A stretch of 64,000 bases of DNA from CAVVST01 sp963750995 (GCA_963750995.1 CAVVST010000004.1:1-64000); one strand, 5' to 3'. Positions 35,932 through 51,307 are shown, counted from the stretch's first letter. Made by a program: numbers and translations. The notes: generated by a model not told the origin, from the letters alone.

Positions 35932-37218
35932 CTACGGCCGGGCGTGACGCCGTACGCGGATCTCCCCGCTGACTGACAATTCGGCCACGCCGGTCTTCAG
36001 GGCCCGGTCGATCACGATTGGCCACTCTCTCTCGACGCGCGCCCGCGCCGCGGGAGGGAGCATCAGGATCGCCGCGTCCCTGGCCCGCAGGTATGCTGTT
36101 CTTCGGGACTCGAGCTCGACCTCCGGCATTCGCGTCGCGGTCTCACCCGGGGCGGCCACCCGCGCAAGACAGATGATGTTGCCGTCGTGATGGGTCTGGA
36201 AGACCGGCTCGAACCCGTTTGCCCTGAGCGCGCGCACGAGCGCTGACGCGTCGTAGGTCTGCAGGTGGAACGCATTCAGCGTGTTGAACATCGACTTGCC
36301 GTCGACGAGGATCTCGGCGTCGTCCGGTTCGTTATAGAAGTAGACGTGCCCGCCTGGCGACAGATGTTGACGGAGGGTCGCGAGCATCTCGCCCGGACGC
36401 ACCGCGTGCGTCAGCATGTGGTTGCAGACGATCAGGTCCCATAACTCCGGCCGCGGCGGCTGAAACCGGTCGAAGTCGATGCCGGTTCCTGGAATTCCGT
36501 AGACCTCGTTGATCAGGAACCTCTGGCCCTCGAAGATCGTCATCACCGTGACGTCGGAGCCGTAGAGGCGCTGGAGCGCCGCAGGGATCGATCCCAGCCG
36601 CGAGCGCACCTCCATCACGCGCTTTCCCTTCAGATCGAGCAACGATCCGAGGAGCTCGACGTGGACGCTCGCCGCCATGCGGTCGTTGAGCAGCGCCGGA
36701 AGATACTCCTTGCGCGACGGCCGATCGTGCTCGGACACGAACACTCCGCGCGCGGCGAGACGGCGCAAATGGGCGCGGTCCTCGTCTGACAGCGCTGCCG
36801 AGGAAATGGCGAACTTGCCGCCGCGCTTCTCGCCGGCGCCCGCGCGGCCGAGGCTCTCCTCGAAGTGATCGAGGAGCCACCGGTACCTCGGGCCGACCGG
36901 CCGGCGGCCCGCATACACGGTGCCGCACGCGTGGCACAGGTAGTAGTCGGCGCGGAGCGACTCTTCGTCGGGAGGCCTGGCGAAGTGAACGAACCGGTTG
37001 AACTCGCCGACGAGGGTGCGCTCGCGTTCGCCGCAGAGGGGACACGCGACGAGCGTGAGGATGTCGTCGGAAGGGCAGGTAGAGGCCGGGACGTCGATCG
37101 GGCCATCCTCGTCGTGTGCGTCCGCCACGCCGAGCGTTCGTCCAGGTTTGACGACCGGATCGACGAGCACCCGCAGGGCAAGTCCCACGCGTCGCACGAC
37201 GGAAGAAAGACTCGGCAC
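35932..37218 (-). CDS. Class I SAM-dependent methyltransferase with N-terminal zinc ribbon
   Basis: This 428-residue protein has CPLCGERER and YLCHACGTVY, two Cys-x-x-Cys pairs of a zinc ribbon, at about residues 60-105. The Rossmann methyltransferase follows, with VMEVRSRLGSIPAALQRLYG as the SAM-binding motif I and LWDLIVCNHMLTHAVRPGEM and LSPGGHVYFYNEP later. This layout resembles C-methyltransferases that act on nucleotide sugars and related SAM enzymes of glycan clusters. Motif I lacks the usual G-x-G-x-G. It starts with GTG, 50 bases after the YfhO gene, and is probably the last gene of that minus-strand operon. The substrate is unknown. Confidence 0.65.
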   Translation of the reverse strand: MPSLSSVVRRVGLALRVLVDPVVKPGRTLGVADAHDEDGPIDVPASTCPSDDILTLVACPLCGERERTLVGEFNRFVHFARPPDEESLRADYYLCHACGTVYAGRRPVGPRYRWLLDHFEESLGRAGAGEKRGGKFAISSAALSDEDRAHLRRLAARGVFVSEHDRPSRKEYLPALLNDRMAASVHVELLGSLLDLKGKRVMEVRSRLGSIPAALQRLYGSDVTVMTIFEGQRFLINEVYGIPGTGIDFDRFQPPRPELWDLIVCNHMLTHAVRPGEMLATLRQHLSPGGHVYFYNEPDDAEILVDGKSMFNTLNAFHLQTYDASALVRALRANGFEPVFQTHHDGNIICLARVAAPGETATRMPEVELESRRTAYLRARDAAILMLPPAARARVEREWPIVIDRALKTGVAELSVSGEIRVRRHARP

Positions 37219-37268
37219 CCACGGATTCTATCCCGTTCAGCGCGAGCGTCCCGCTCCAGGCGTGTGTG

Positions 37269-39594
37269 TCACACGCGAGTGGACACCAGCACCGCGGCCC
37301 AGGCCAACAGACTGATCAGAGTCAGTGTGCCTCCGAGTTGAACGGATCGCGGCGCCAGCCGGAGGCGGATCACGTGGGAGCCTGCGGGCACAGCGATTCC
37401 CAGCATTGCGTGGTTGACGCGAGCGATCTCGACGTCCGCGTCATCCAGCGTCGCGCGCCACCATGGGTAGAACACTTCCCCGATGACGAGCAGGCATGGT
37501 GCGTCTGCGCGCACGAGATAGCGGCGCTGATCTGAATCGGCGATGACTTCCACCGAACCGTCTCCGCCCTGCCAGCCATCGAGCACACCGGGTTCTGCAA
37601 GCGCAACGCGCGCCGGATCGAACTCGCCACGACCATCAGGGAGATGGCCCGATCGAATCGATCCGATTACCTGAAATGGCTCGAGGCGCAGCAGCTGCGG
37701 TACACACCATGCGCGCGGCTGCGCCCGGGCGTTTCTGAACAGCGTGTAGTGCGTGTCGGGATCGTTCTCGTAGTAGTGCAGACTCTCGAGCGCTGCCCAG
37801 TGGCCGTCAGCCCGTGTCAGTTCACCGGCAAGCGAAGACCCTTCGGGGACGAGTGCGTATCGCACCGAGAAGAGGTCCAGCCCGCGGTGGCCCGCCAAAA
37901 ACGTCTCCGGGTGTACGTCGCCCGGCCCACCCATGCCGAGCACGTCGAGGTAGCGCTCGATTCCCAGCGAGCCGGTGCCGCCGGCGGCGGGCACGCCCCA
38001 GGGGCGGGTCAGGTTGGGAAGGAGAAACTGGTTCTGGCTGCCGTCGCTGGCCAGCACACGCTCGCCGGTCGGGCGCAGCTCGTCTCGCAGCGCGCGGACA
38101 CGAGCGTGCGGCACCGCCTCGGTGCGAACGATGTCCGCGTATCGCAACCGCTGTCCCGGCATCCGGTAGTGCAGCATGGTGAGATCGAAAACATGGACGC
38201 CGATGAGGATCGCGGCGAATGCGGTCAAGGCGGCTGCCGTACGACCGAACGTACGCGCCGCTGCGGCGCAGGCCAGGAGCAGCGCGCCGAGACACAGCGG
38301 CCACGTGATGGCCCAGGCGCGGTAGGGTGCGCTGCCAGCCACCAGCGCTGCCGCTTCCGGCACCCTGGACGTGAACATCCCGAATACGAGCGCGGCGCCG
38401 GCGAGCGTGACGAGCACTGCCGTCCCAATGCGTCCCCATCCTTCGCGGCGCCGGGTCAGCTCGGCGAAGGCGAGGCCCGAGAGCACGGACAGGCACAGCG
38501 ACACAACCTGAAGATGACGGGCCGGCACTCGAAAGCTGGCGTACCCCGGCGCATGGAAGAAGAGCGTCCCGACCGGTGTCGCGGCGCCGAGACAGAGCAG
38601 CGCGGCTATGACGGCAATACCGAGCCAGAGCGCGGCCTCACGGCGACGGGTGGACAGGACAAAGGGCGCGGCCAGCGCCAGGGCCAGCGGCAGCAGCCCG
38701 ACGTAGCCGGTGTTCTCCACAGGACCGTCGAGCCCGAAGTACGGAACCGGCATCGTGCCGCCTGACCAGAATCCGCCAAACGCAAACGGCAGTACCAGGC
38801 CAATCAGCTGCCAGGGCGGCAGCGCCTTCGAAATATAGAGTTCCCAGTTGGACTCGGCACGGCGACTGAATTCACCGAGTTCCACCATCGGCAGGATCGA
38901 GACCGCCGCAATCCCGAGCCCCAGGATGATGCCCAGCGCGGACCACGCGATTCGCGCCACCGCCACGTTGCGAGCCGGCCGATCGAGATACAGGCTGCCG
39001 GCGACGAGCGCCGCCGCGAGATAGGCGGTGTAAACCGGCACCTGCGGGTGACCCGCCAGCCACATCATCGCGAAGGCGAATGCCGATACGGCCGCGCCTG
39101 GTCTGTAGCTGACCTTCGCGAGTGAGCTGCAACCCGTAGAGACCGAGCGGCGCCCAGGCAGCAGCATGAACCTGATTGAAGTGTCCGATGTGCGCGAGCA
39201 TCACACCGCTGAAGCCGTAGACCAGCCCGCTGAAGATGCCAGCCAGCGTGGACCCCGACAGCCGCCTGACGAAGAGGAAGGCGGTGGCGCTGGCAATGAC
39301 GTAGGCAGCGAGGAGAAACCCGTTCCAATCGACGCCCGCCAGCCGGAACAAATAAAGGACCGGGTACCAGGTCAGCGATTGCGGGTCGGCGGCAATCGGA
39401 TAACCGGAGAACATCGCGTCGGTCCACAGTGCCGGCCGCGACAGGAAGGCGGCGACGCCGAAGTCGAGCGAATCGCTGGGCGCGATGTAGTTGCCGCTCA
39501 GGAGGCTCCGCAGGAAGAAGACGGCGTAGAAGGCTGCGTAACCCGCCAGCGCCGCCCCGAATGCGCGCGCCTCCCGAAATACGGTCAGTCTCAA
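37269..39594 (-). CDS. YfhO-family membrane protein (GT-C-like), one frameshift
   Basis: This polytopic protein of about 774 residues, read across one frame change near 39115, has a dozen or so membrane segments. The N-terminal part includes SGNYIAPSDSLDFGVAAFLS and MFSGYPIAADPQSLTWYPVL, and the second frame continues HPQVPVYTAYLAA. The C-terminal 250 residues are extracytoplasmic. YfhO proteins are implicated in glycosylation of lipoteichoic acid or proteins in Firmicutes; in Acidobacteria their substrate is unknown. A TTG start overlaps the stop of the preceding regulator gene (TTGA), so it belongs to the same operon. The frameshift may be a sequence error. Confidence 0.7.
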
Positions 39595-41244
39595 ACCGTT
39601 TGCAGGTACTGATGCACTGAAAAGATCGCAGCCGAGCCCTCACCAACTGCCGCCGCGATCCGTCGGTTCGCGCCCGCCCGCACGTCGCCCACGGCAAACA
39701 CGCCCGGCACGCTGGTTTCGAACATCAGCGGATCGCGATCGAGCGGCCAGCCGCGCCCGGTCTGCCTGACGTCGGGACCGGTAATGATGAACCCCTTGTC
39801 GTCGGTCTGGACGAACGTGGCGAATGCCGACGTGCGAGGGGCGACGCCAATGAAAATGAACACGGCGGCGGCTCCCAGAGACTCCGTACCGCCGTCGGCG
39901 ACGTGCTTGAGGTCGATCCGTTCCAGATGTCCCTGGCCGCAAACCGCGGTCATTTCCACGCCCGACATCACGCGAATGTTGGCCGTCGTCCCGATGCGAT
40001 CGATCAGGTACTGCGACATCGATGAAGTGAGGTCGGGAGCCCGTACCGATCATCGTGACGCTTTTCGCGTATCGCGACAAAAACAGTGCGCCCTGTCCGG
40101 CGGAGTTCGCCCCGCCGACAACGCTGACGTCCTGATCGCGGTAGAGGGCCGCTTCGGTTGGCGCGGTGCCGTAGTAGACGCCAGCGCCGATCAGCGGCGC
40201 GATGCCCTGGACGTCGATCTCGCGGACGGACAGGCCGCTGGCGATCACGAGTGCATGGCACGACACTTCAGTGCCGTTGGAAAGCTGGACGATGCGGTAC
40301 GGATCCTCGCGCCGCACGCCCGCAACCGCGTGGCCGACCAGCAGCTCGGCGCCGAACCGCCTGGCCTGCGTGGCCGCGCGGTGGGCCAGGTCGGCTCCGG
40401 TGACGCCGGACGGAAAGCCGAGGTAGTTTTCGATCAGCGAGCTCGTGCCCGCTTGGCCGCCTGGCGCGTCCTGCTCGACCAGCAGTGTCTTCAGTCCCTC
40501 GGACGCGGCATAGACTGCGCTGGCAAGGCCGGCTGGGCCGCCGCCGGCAATGACAAGGTCGTAGAACGGCCGCGACGCCAGTGTCTGTAAGCCGACCCGT
40601 TCTGCAAGTTCGGAGTTCGACGGTGCCACCAGATGCTGCCCGTCCGCGAAGAACACGACCGGCAGCCGTGACAGGTCTCCCGCCGTCGATCGCACCAGCT
40701 CGCGCGTCGGCGCGTCCGCATCGATATCGATCCACTGGTAAGGAATCTGGTTGCGCGACAGGAAGTCGCGCGCGATGAAGCTCTGGGGCGACCACCGCGA
40801 CCCGGCGATCCGGACGCCTTCGTACGGCAGCCGCGCGCTCGCGGACCATTCCTCGAGCAGATCGTCGAGGACCGGATACAGCCGCTGCTCCGGCGGATCC
40901 CACGGCTTCATCAAGTAGTGGTGCAGGCCGATGTCGTTGATGGCGGCGATCGCAGCGTCCGTATCCGCGTACGCGGTGAGCAGCACCCGCTTCGTATCCG
41001 GGAACAGCTTCCGCAGCTCCGCCAGCAGCTGCGTGCCGCTCATCAGCGGCATCCGCTGATCGACGAGAAACAGCGCCACCGGCGTGCCGCGCCGCTTCAG
41101 TTCGCGCGCGGCGTCGAGCGCCTCCGGGCCCGACGCCGCCGTGACGATGCGGTAGCGGGTGCGGTACTGCTTCCGGAGGTCGCGTTCGACCGCCGCGAGC
41201 ACCTCGCGGTCGTCGTCCACGCTGAGAATTACGGGTCTCGTCAT
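39591..41244 (-). CDS. Response regulator fused to glutaredoxin-like and thioredoxin-reductase-like domains; one frameshift
   Basis: About 550 residues long once one extra base near 40053 is removed. Residues 1-125 form a receiver domain (SVDDDREVLA, phospho-Asp in FLVDQRMPLMSG, Lys in HYLMKPWDPP). Residues 140-215 resemble a glutaredoxin-like fold (IAGSRWSPQSFIARDFL) with SRWSP in place of C-x-x-C. Residues 225-550 form a flavoprotein: FAD motif IAGGGPAGLASAVYAASEG, pyridine-nucleotide motif VVGGANSAGQGALFLSRYA, and C-terminal PGVFAVGDVRAG. The redox-active CATC of thioredoxin reductase is absent; the equivalent segment reads GVYYGTAPTEAALY. It follows a histidine kinase gene, its likely partner. 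Output is therefore enzymatic and probably redox-related, not DNA binding. Confidence 0.82.
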
Positions 41245-41252
41245 CGGGTCAT

Positions 41253-41302
41253 GGGGTCAGACCGAGGGTCAGACCGAGGGTCAGACCATTTGGTCTGACC
41301 CC
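41253..41302. repeat. GGTCAGACC repeat between kinase and regulator genes
   Basis: GGGTCAGACCGA occurs as tandem units starting near 41253, ending with the palindrome GGTCAGACC-att-TGGTCTGACC. It fills the 61-bp gap between the kinase stop and the regulator ATG, where no clear ribosome-binding site is visible. Confidence 0.65.
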
Positions 41303-41305
41303 GCC

Positions 41306-42692
41306 CTAGGCGACGGGCAGGCATACCCGAAACTCCGTACGCCCCGGCCGGGACTCCACCTGGATCGTACCGCGGTGGCCGTGAACGATCGCCTGCGCGG
41401 TGGGAAGACCGAGACCGGTGCCCTTGCCGACCGGCTTCGTGGTGTAGAACTGGTCGAAAATCTGATTGAGATCGGCTGGGGCAATCCCGGGGCCGTTGTC
41501 GATAACCCGCACGACAATCGAATCGCGCTCGTAGCCTGCCGCCACCGTCACATGCCCACTCTCGGGCGCTGCGTCAATTGCATTGTCGATCAGATTCAGC
41601 CAGACCTGGTTCAACTCGCCGAGGACGCCCTGCAGCCGCGGCAGGTTTGGATCGACCTTCAGCTCCAGCGTCACCGACTTGCTGCGCGCCTTCGATCCGA
41701 TGAGCGCGAGCGTGTCTGCCAGGGTCTCTTCCAGCGGGATGTCATCCACGACCGGCGTCCGGTCCATGTGCGTCTGCTTCTTCACGCGAGCCACGAGCTC
41801 GTGGATACGCGCGGCGGCCTTCACGATCTCCCCCGTCAGGCGTCGCGCCGTGAGATTCGCGGCCACGTAGCGCAGCGCCAGCGCCAGCGTACCCTTGTCG
41901 AGGGCCCGGGCCGCCGCGTCCAGCTGCGCCGTCGTCACAGTGGTGCGCGCAAGTGACTCGGCGAGTCCAGGATCGATTCCCTGGCCATCAAGCCAGGCCG
42001 CGAACACATCCTCCCGATCGGCGCGGTCGAGCGGCGATCGCAAATCCGCCGCCGCGGTGTCCTCGGAGCAGTCGAGCACTTCTATCCGCGCGAGTTGATC
42101 GTCCGACAAGTGAGCCGCCCCGAGCGCACGCGCCGCCGACACCACCTCCGCCCGCGCCGGTTCGAGCTCTTTCGCACTGCGCGCCACCGCCGACGAGGGA
42201 TTGTTCAGCTCGTGCGCGATTCCGGCCGAGAGGACGCCAAGCGATGCCAGCTTCTGCACCAGCAAATCCTCGGACTTGAACTGCCTCGCGCGATCGAGCA
42301 TCTCGTGCACGCACAGCGCGGTGAACTCGTAGCACTCACGCGTCATTTCCTTGATCGCGGCGTTCGGCACGACGAGCGCTTCGAATGGCTCGTCCGCCAC
42401 GACGTCGCCCGGTGCCGTCGCCAGCCGTGAGTACCGGCAGATATCCGCTCACATCCCCGGTCTTCCATTCCTTGACGATGCGGGCGATCCCGCCCCGGTC
42501 GAGGCGGATCGAAATGCGTCCGGCCAGGATGATGAACAGGTTCTGGATTGGCAGGCCCCTCGTCGAGATCGACTGACCCAGTTGGTAATGCCGCACCTCG
42601 CCGTGCGCGACCAGCCATTCCAGCTGCGCGCGAGGGATCGACGCTAACGTCGGGAGCGCGGCGAGCCGCTCGATGATGGGCTGATCGGTCAC
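41306..42692 (-). CDS. Histidine kinase with N-terminal cyclic-nucleotide-binding domain; one frameshift
   Basis: About 461 residues long. Residues 1-100 resemble a cNMP-binding domain (ERLAALPTLASIPRAQLEWL, ILAGRISIRLDRGG). A frame change near 42410 joins it to the sensor/dimerisation part with the phospho-acceptor in LSAGIAHELNNPSSAVARS. The ATPase part has ELNQVWLNLIDNAIDAAPES, VIDNGPGIAPADLNQIFDQF and GKGTGLGLPTAQAIV. No membrane segment is seen, so it is a soluble sensor. I chose the GTG at 42692, which overlaps the stop of the YbaK-type gene. Its partner is the response-regulator flavoprotein just downstream. Confidence 0.82.
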
Positions 42693-43198
42693 ACTCCGGC
42701 CACGAGGGCGCCGTTTGCTCGAGGCCGCCCGGGTCGGATGCCAAACACGCCAATGACCGGTTTCACCATGTCCGCAAAATCCGAGAAGTGCATGCACACC
42801 GACACGGTATGGGTCCCCGCGTCGAAGACCATCTCCGGTTCACCCACGAAACATTCCTCGACGAACACGCGGTGGCCGTACATCGTGCCGACCGGCGGCG
42901 CCGCGCCGACCTCGAACTCAGGATAGATCGCCGCGATCTCCTCCTCCAGCGCGAGCCGGATCGCGAAGGCGCCAGCCAGCTGGCGCAGCCGCTCGAGATC
43001 CACCCGATAGTGCGCCGGGACGATCGCCTGGATGGGCGTGTCGTCGGCCATGCAGATGACCACCTTGGCGGCGCACCGGCCGCGAATGTGGGACGCCTGC
43101 GCTTGTTCGAGCGCCGTATAGGCCGGGGGATGCCGAAACACGGTATAGGGCATCCGTTCACGCTTCAGCACGTCCGCCAGTCTTGCCGGCAATCCCAT
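42689..43198 (-). CDS. YbaK/ProX-type aminoacyl-tRNA deacylase domain protein
   Basis: This 169-residue, stand-alone editing-domain protein has MPYTVFRHPPAYTALEQAQA, the conserved Lys in GRCAAKVVICMADD, and the C-terminal GHRVFVEECFVGEPEMVFDA. Relatives hydrolyse mischarged Cys- or Ala-tRNAPro and similar aminoacyl-tRNAs. The Lys is the key residue and is present. It is the first gene of the minus-strand operon with the kinase and the redox regulator. That is an unusual partner for a translation-fidelity enzyme and may tie mistranslation to redox or amino-acid stress. Confidence 0.8.
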   Translation of the reverse strand: MGLPARLADVLKRERMPYTVFRHPPAYTALEQAQASHIRGRCAAKVVICMADDTPIQAIVPAHYRVDLERLRQLAGAFAIRLALEEEIAAIYPEFEVGAAPPVGTMYGHRVFVEECFVGEPEMVFDAGTHTVSVCMHFSDFADMVKPVIGVFGIRPGRPRANGALVAGV

Positions 43199-43364
43199 AA
43201 ACGGCCCTCCTCTAAGTTCCCCGGGGACCTTGGTTTGCGGGTTGATAACACGTTGGGAGGCGCGAGTCCAGTGGGGATTATTTCGGCTAGAATTATGGCC
43301 CTCAGATAACTATGTAGCCCACGGTCATGCGTCGGGTCCGATCCATAAAGGGGAGGTCGTGTAA

Positions 43365-48116
<4,752 letters not shown>

Positions 48117-48120
<4 letters not shown>

Positions 48121-48740
48121 ACACCGGGCCGTCCATCATCGCGTTCCTCGCGATGATGGCGGTACCCGTCCTCTCATCCGGCCAGGCGGGCCAGTTCATC
48201 GGCGTGGACGATGACCCCGTGCTGGGCGAGGCGGGCGCGACAGTCACCATCATCGAGTTCGGCGACTACCAGTGCCCGATCTGCCGCCTGTTCTGGAAGG
48301 AGACGCTGCCGCGCCTCCGGAAGGAATACGTCGACACGGGCAAGGTGAAGCTCGTGTTCCGCGACTTCCCGCTGCCCGTGCATCCGATGGCAGTGCCTGC
48401 CGCGATGGCGACGGAATGCGCGGAGGACCAGGGCCGGTTCTGGGAGATGCACGACAAGGTCTACCGCGAGCAGGATCGACGGGCGCGCGAAGGAGAAGTG
48501 GCCGAGTTCCGAGCCAATGACCTCAAGCGGTGGGCGGCGGACATCAAGCTCGACCCCGCGGCATTCAACGCCTGCCTCGACTCGGAAAAGTACAAGCAGG
48601 AAGTCGCCGCCGATTATTCGGCGGCGATGGGCGTCGGGCTTGGAGGGACGCCGGTGTTTTTCGTCAACGGACGGGCGCTGTTCGGCGCGCACCCGTTTGC
48701 GGCGTTCCAGAAAATCATCGAGGAAGAGCTGAAGAAGTAG
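48117..48740 (+). CDS. DsbA-like thiol-disulfide oxidoreductase, exported
   Basis: This 207-residue protein has an N-terminal signal (MNTGPSIIAFLAMMAVPVLS) and a thioredoxin-fold DsbA/DSBA-like domain. The active site is CPIC in FGDYQCPICRLFWKE, and the cis-Pro loop is GGTPVFFVNGR. It probably works in the periplasm on disulfides. Its ATG overlaps the PFOR stop, yet two exported redox proteins follow. It may help fold the cytochrome c and the quinoprotein downstream. Confidence 0.85.
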
Positions 48741-48791
48741 GCCGGGTTCCCGTGAAGGAAGTAGGCCGGCTTCCGCGGAGCGGACCCGGCG
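48738..48791. repeat. REP-like palindromes
   Basis: Two units, each beginning GTAGGCCGG, are followed by GGAGCGGACCCGGC. The second unit can pair as CCGG/CCGG across TTCCGCGGAG. The unit lies between the DsbA-like and cytochrome genes and resembles the other paired palindromes of this window but is less regular. Confidence 0.6.
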
Positions 48792-48801
48792 AGGAGCCGT
48801 C

Positions 48802-49635
48802 ATGAAGTGGATGTCCTCGACGATCGCCCTGATCGTCCTCAGCGTGACCTGCCTCGCCGCGCAGGACCTGTTTGTCCGGATTCCCGCCGATCCCCCGGTG
48901 AAGAACCCGCTGGAAGGCGACCTGGCGGCAATCACCGCCGGCATGGGCGCCTACCGCCAGCGCTGCGCCGATTGCCACGGGATGGACGCGCGCGGCATAC
49001 GGTCCCCTGACATCGCACAGGTCTGGGCGAGGGGCCGCAGCGATGGCGCGCTCTTCGAGACGGTGCGCCGCGGCATCCCGGGCACCGAGATGCCGGCCCA
49101 TCCGGCGCCGCGCACGTCAGACACGGACATCTGGCGGATCCTCGCCTACCTGAAGACGCTGGCCGGGCCCGCGCCTTCCGCGCCCGCGCCGGGCAACCAG
49201 GCCACGGGGGCAAGTCTTTTCGCCGCCAACTGCATCGGGTGCCACAGGGTAGGCGATCGCGGAGGGCACCTCGGACCTGACCTCTCGCGGATCGGCGCGG
49301 CGCGCGCGCGCGCGGCGCTGGCGCGCCAGATTCGCGGCAACGTACCCGACTTCAGGACCGGCTACGAGCCGGTCACACTGACCACGCCGGAGGGGCATCA
49401 GATCCGCGGTGTGAAGAAGAACGAAGATCAGTACTCCGTGCAGATCATGGATACGAGCGAGCGCATACAGGGATATCTGCGCGAAGACATGCGGACGGTC
49501 GCTAACGAGAAGCAGTCGGCCATGCCGGCCTTCAGCGCCGATCGGTTGAGCGACGCTGAACTCGACGACCTGCTGGCGTACCTGACCGCGCTCCAGGGCG
49601 CCGCCGCCCCAACCGAACAGACCGGCAATCGCTAG
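48802..49635 (+). CDS. Di-heme c-type cytochrome
   Basis: This 277-residue exported protein has a signal peptide (MKWMSSTIALIVLSVTCLAA). Two heme c attachment sites are CADCH near residue 55 and CIGCH near 144. The distal Met ligand candidates are TEMPAHPAP and SAMPAFSADRL. It is thus a tandem cytochrome c in the periplasm. It is followed 9 bases later by a PQQ dehydrogenase, for which it is the probable electron acceptor. GAGGAG precedes the ATG. Confidence 0.9.
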   Translation: MKWMSSTIALIVLSVTCLAAQDLFVRIPADPPVKNPLEGDLAAITAGMGAYRQRCADCHGMDARGIRSPDIAQVWARGRSDGALFETVRRGIPGTEMPAHPAPRTSDTDIWRILAYLKTLAGPAPSAPAPGNQATGASLFAANCIGCHRVGDRGGHLGPDLSRIGAARARAALARQIRGNVPDFRTGYEPVTLTTPEGHQIRGVKKNEDQYSVQIMDTSERIQGYLREDMRTVANEKQSAMPAFSADRLSDAELDDLLAYLTALQGAAAPTEQTGNR

Positions 49636-49644
49636 GAGGCTTCC

Positions 49645-51291
49645 GTGTTGCGACGCTCGCTGCTCGTCGTTGCCGCCGCCGCTATCCTCGTCGGCTCGCT
49701 CACCGCCCAGACGCCGCCGCCGCTCGTCTCGCAGGAGGAGCTGCTCAGCGGCCTTCCGGCCGACGGCTCCCGCTGGGTCACGTTTGGCGGGAGCTACACC
49801 AACCAGCGTCACAGTCCGTTGACGCAGATCACGCCCGACAATGTCGGACGGCTGGTGCCGCAGTGGGTATTCCAGACCGACACGCCTGGCCGGTTCGAGA
49901 CGACGCCGCTACTGCGCGACAACGTCCTGTACGTGACCGGCCCGCTCAACATGGCGTGGGCGATCGACGCGCGCAGCGGCCGCGAAATCTGGCGCTACCG
50001 CCGCGAGCTGCCGGCGACGGGGTCGCTGACGGCGTGCTGCGGCCTCGTAAACAAGGGCTTCGGCGCGTCCGGCGATCGCCTGTTCATGACAACGCTCGAC
50101 GCGCACCTGCTCGCGCTCGACATGAAGACCGGCGTGATCGTGTGGGACGCGACCATGGAGGACTACACGAAAGGCTACGCATCGACCATCGCGCCGCTGG
50201 TGGTGAAGGACAAGGTCATCGTCGGTGTGGCCGGCGGTGAGTACGGGATCCGCGGCTTCATCGACGCGTATGACGTCAAGACCGGCACGCGCGCCTGGCG
50301 CTTCTACACGATTCCAGGCCCGGGTGAGCCTGGCAACGACACGTGGGCGGGCGACTCGTGGAAAACAGGCGGCGCCAGTGTGTGGGTCACTGGCGCGTAC
50401 GACCCCGACCTCAACCTCGTGTACTACGGGATCGGCAACCCGGGGCCCGACTATCACAGCGAGAGCCGCAAGGGCGACAACCTCTATAGCGACTCGATCG
50501 TCGCACTCGACGTTGATACCGGAAAGCTGCGATGGCACTACCAGTTCACGCCGCACGACCTGCATGACTGGGATGCGACCGAGGTGCCGGTGCTGGCCGA
50601 CGTGACGATTGGCGGGCAACTCCGGAAAGTCGTCATGCTGGCGAACCGGAACGGCTTTTTCTACACGCTCGACCGGGCGGACGGAAAACTGCTGGTCGCA
50701 AAGCCGTTCGTGGTGACGACGTGGGCGAAAGAGGTGGGCGCGGACGGGAGACCCGTGCTGCTCCCGGGCAACGTGCCCGACGAGAAGGGTTCGCTCACAT
50801 GCCCGGACGTAACCGGCGCCACCAATTTCTGGCCGCCCTCGTACGATCCCGCCCAGCGGCTGTTCTTCGTGAACGCACGCGAAGTCTGCGCCACGTTTTA
50901 CGCGTGGCGGCAGGAGTATGTGCCCGGCGAACGGTACACAGGCGGCGCGGCCCAGCGTTCGAGGGAGCAGCGCGCATATGGCGCCCTGCGCGCGCTCGAC
51001 CCGGCGACCGGCGAGCGCCACTGGGAGTTCGAGTACATCTCACCGTCGACGTCGGGGTTGCTGTCGACCGCGTCAGGGCTGATTTTCAGCGGCGACGCGG
51101 AAGGCAACTTCCTCGCGATCGACGCCCGCAGCGGCAAGTTCCTCTGGCGATTTCAGATGGGATCGGCGCTGCACGGCACGTCAGCCATCACCTACATGCT
51201 GGACGGCCGCCAGCACGTGCTGGTGCCGGCGGGCACGACGCTGACATCCTGGGCGCTGTCGGACGTCCCTCGCGTGCCGGGCACCCGTTAG
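49645..51291 (+). CDS. PQQ-dependent dehydrogenase (quinoprotein alcohol dehydrogenase type)
   Basis: This 548-residue protein has a signal peptide (MLRRSLLVVAAAAILVGSLT) and an eight-bladed propeller. Features are FGGSYTNQRHSPLTQITPDN, the vicinal cysteines in LTACCGLVNKG (the disulfide ring of quinoprotein ADHs), W-motif strands such as SGREIWRYRRE, and the catalytic Asp in HDLHDWDATEVPVL. Two residues after that Asp stands Thr, so by this alignment the extra Asp of lanthanide-type enzymes is missing. It starts with GTG after AGGAGG. It oxidises an alcohol or aldehyde in the periplasm and passes electrons to the cytochrome encoded upstream. The substrate is unknown. Confidence 0.88.
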   Translation: MLRRSLLVVAAAAILVGSLTAQTPPPLVSQEELLSGLPADGSRWVTFGGSYTNQRHSPLTQITPDNVGRLVPQWVFQTDTPGRFETTPLLRDNVLYVTGPLNMAWAIDARSGREIWRYRRELPATGSLTACCGLVNKGFGASGDRLFMTTLDAHLLALDMKTGVIVWDATMEDYTKGYASTIAPLVVKDKVIVGVAGGEYGIRGFIDAYDVKTGTRAWRFYTIPGPGEPGNDTWAGDSWKTGGASVWVTGAYDPDLNLVYYGIGNPGPDYHSESRKGDNLYSDSIVALDVDTGKLRWHYQFTPHDLHDWDATEVPVLADVTIGGQLRKVVMLANRNGFFYTLDRADGKLLVAKPFVVTTWAKEVGADGRPVLLPGNVPDEKGSLTCPDVTGATNFWPPSYDPAQRLFFVNAREVCATFYAWRQEYVPGERYTGGAAQRSREQRAYGALRALDPATGERHWEFEYISPSTSGLLSTASGLIFSGDAEGNFLAIDARSGKFLWRFQMGSALHGTSAITYMLDGRQHVLVPAGTTLTSWALSDVPRVPGTR

Positions 51292-51307
51292 AACGCGGTG
51301 AAGTAGC

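Noticed and set aside
49645..51291. Possible lanthanide-dependent (XoxF-like) alcohol dehydrogenase
   Set aside because: By my alignment the residue two positions after the catalytic Asp in HDWDATE is Thr, not the extra Asp that marks lanthanide enzymes. The call stays at generic PQQ dehydrogenase.
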